64,000 nt of DNA from Trissonchulus latispiculum (taxonomy: Eukaryota > Nematoda > Enoplea > Enoplida > Ironidae): the NCBI GenBank assembly GCA_030248195.1, contig JASAND010030319.1:1-64000 (forward strand), given 5' to 3'. Within the stretch, counting starts at the first letter, position 1, and each line of letters starts with the position of its first letter. Below are positions 63,384 through 64,000 of the stretch, one piece after another. The notes under the pieces are model-generated. The model searched no databases. It was not told where the DNA came from and saw only the letters and a program-made list of their open reading frames with translations. The translations under genes and the position numbers were made by a program.

Positions 63384-64000
63384 AGCTCTACATTTTTGTT
63401 TTTTGAAGCAACTTTGTAGCTTTTCGCTATCGTGAAATATAGTCGATTTTCTAATTATGACGTTGAAAACTTGTCATTTTTGCAGAAATCAAATAATCCG
63501 CCATTTCTTGAAGTACGCAAGCCGTAGAATTAAACTACGGGTGTCAATTTGAAGGTTTCGTCGAGGCCGATTATCCGTGGAATTATAGTCTTCTAACTGC
63601 TTGCTATCACGTACGCTGCTATCATAAAAATGTCGTTTTTGCAAAAACATGACCAAATTTTTTTCAGCAACTGTGGAGCATTTACTATACAGGCTAGAGG
63701 ATTGCCACTTACTAGACATGTTTTACACAAAAATACCCAGGGACCCTTTTTTAGTTGCCCCGACTGCTGCCTTCTACTTGAAGTGGTCGCTTGCCACAGT
63801 TGAGAAGAGTAGGCAAAATCCAGGTTGCGCATACATTTTAGCTAATTTCGTTACAACGAACAGCGGTTTCATAATAATTAAAAAAGAGTCCCCAGCTATT
63901 TCATAGTAGAATCGAATGACGTAGCCGATGCTTCACGTAAAAATTTACTTTAGTCTGCAAAAAATCGGGCAAATTAAAGTGCATCGAAAATGCAGTAAAA
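63384..64000. mobile_element. Second part of the split TTAA transposon, cut by window end
   Basis: Reverse complement of 7953 to about 7335 of the intact copy. The first base after the inserted elements continues exactly where 20,367 stops. The missing end with its TTAA should lie roughly 140 bp beyond the window. Confidence 0.85.

Overview
The window is animal nuclear DNA. It is AT-rich, with spliced genes using GT-AG introns, C-type lectin and rhodopsin-like receptor genes, microsatellites and layered transposons. Species cannot be fixed. The receptor looks somewhat like nematode srsx-type receptors, which is only a hint.

Left part (1-20,150): host DNA. A secreted or surface C-type lectin gene with a Thr-rich mucin-like exon runs on + from 623 to 10,655 in five phase-consistent exons. 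Its 8.4-kb second intron is full of hairpins, a perfect six-unit heat-shock-element palindrome and a TTAA-flanked 1-kb transposon. A seven-helix receptor lies on the minus strand at 17,023-18,007, broken by a one-base frameshift.

Right two thirds (20,155-64,000): a four-level nest of mobile elements, resolved base by base from the sequence. A second copy of the TTAA element is split with no loss of bases between 20,367 and 63,384. At the split sits a ~650-bp terminal-inverted-repeat element (20,368-63,383) whose intact sister copy is at 34,799-35,432. That element is itself split by a giant 42.4-kb element (20,460-62,819) with ~100-bp terminal inverted repeats starting CAG and a 4-bp AGGA target duplication. 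Inside the left terminal repeat of the giant element lies a 5.5-kb palindromic element (about 20,542-26,052). Its 2.5-kb arms each carry an intact C2H2 zinc-finger gene and are separated by a spacer with a 198-bp G run. The right terminal repeat preserves the empty site for this insertion.

The giant element carries four multi-exon genes, all on the minus strand and running from right to left. Gene C (57,784-50,474) encodes a Ser/acidic/basic protein of about twenty short exons whose read introns are all phase 1. Gene B (47,006-44,697) encodes 359 aa from seven exons, again all phase 1. The third encodes a DDE transposase with OTU-like and CXC cysteine-rich domains (41,611-38,676). Gene A (35,867-30,477) encodes a DUF3987-type P-loop ATPase with a long acidic C-terminal tail. 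A transposase, an ATPase and two chromatin-like accessory proteins inside one pair of terminal repeats suggest a self-mobilising giant transposon of a kind I do not recognise. Flanking filler consists of a 130-bp minisatellite next to the left end, two ~1-kb tandem duplications, a diverged duplication of the 3' end of gene A, and G/C-homopolymer-rich repeats near the right end.
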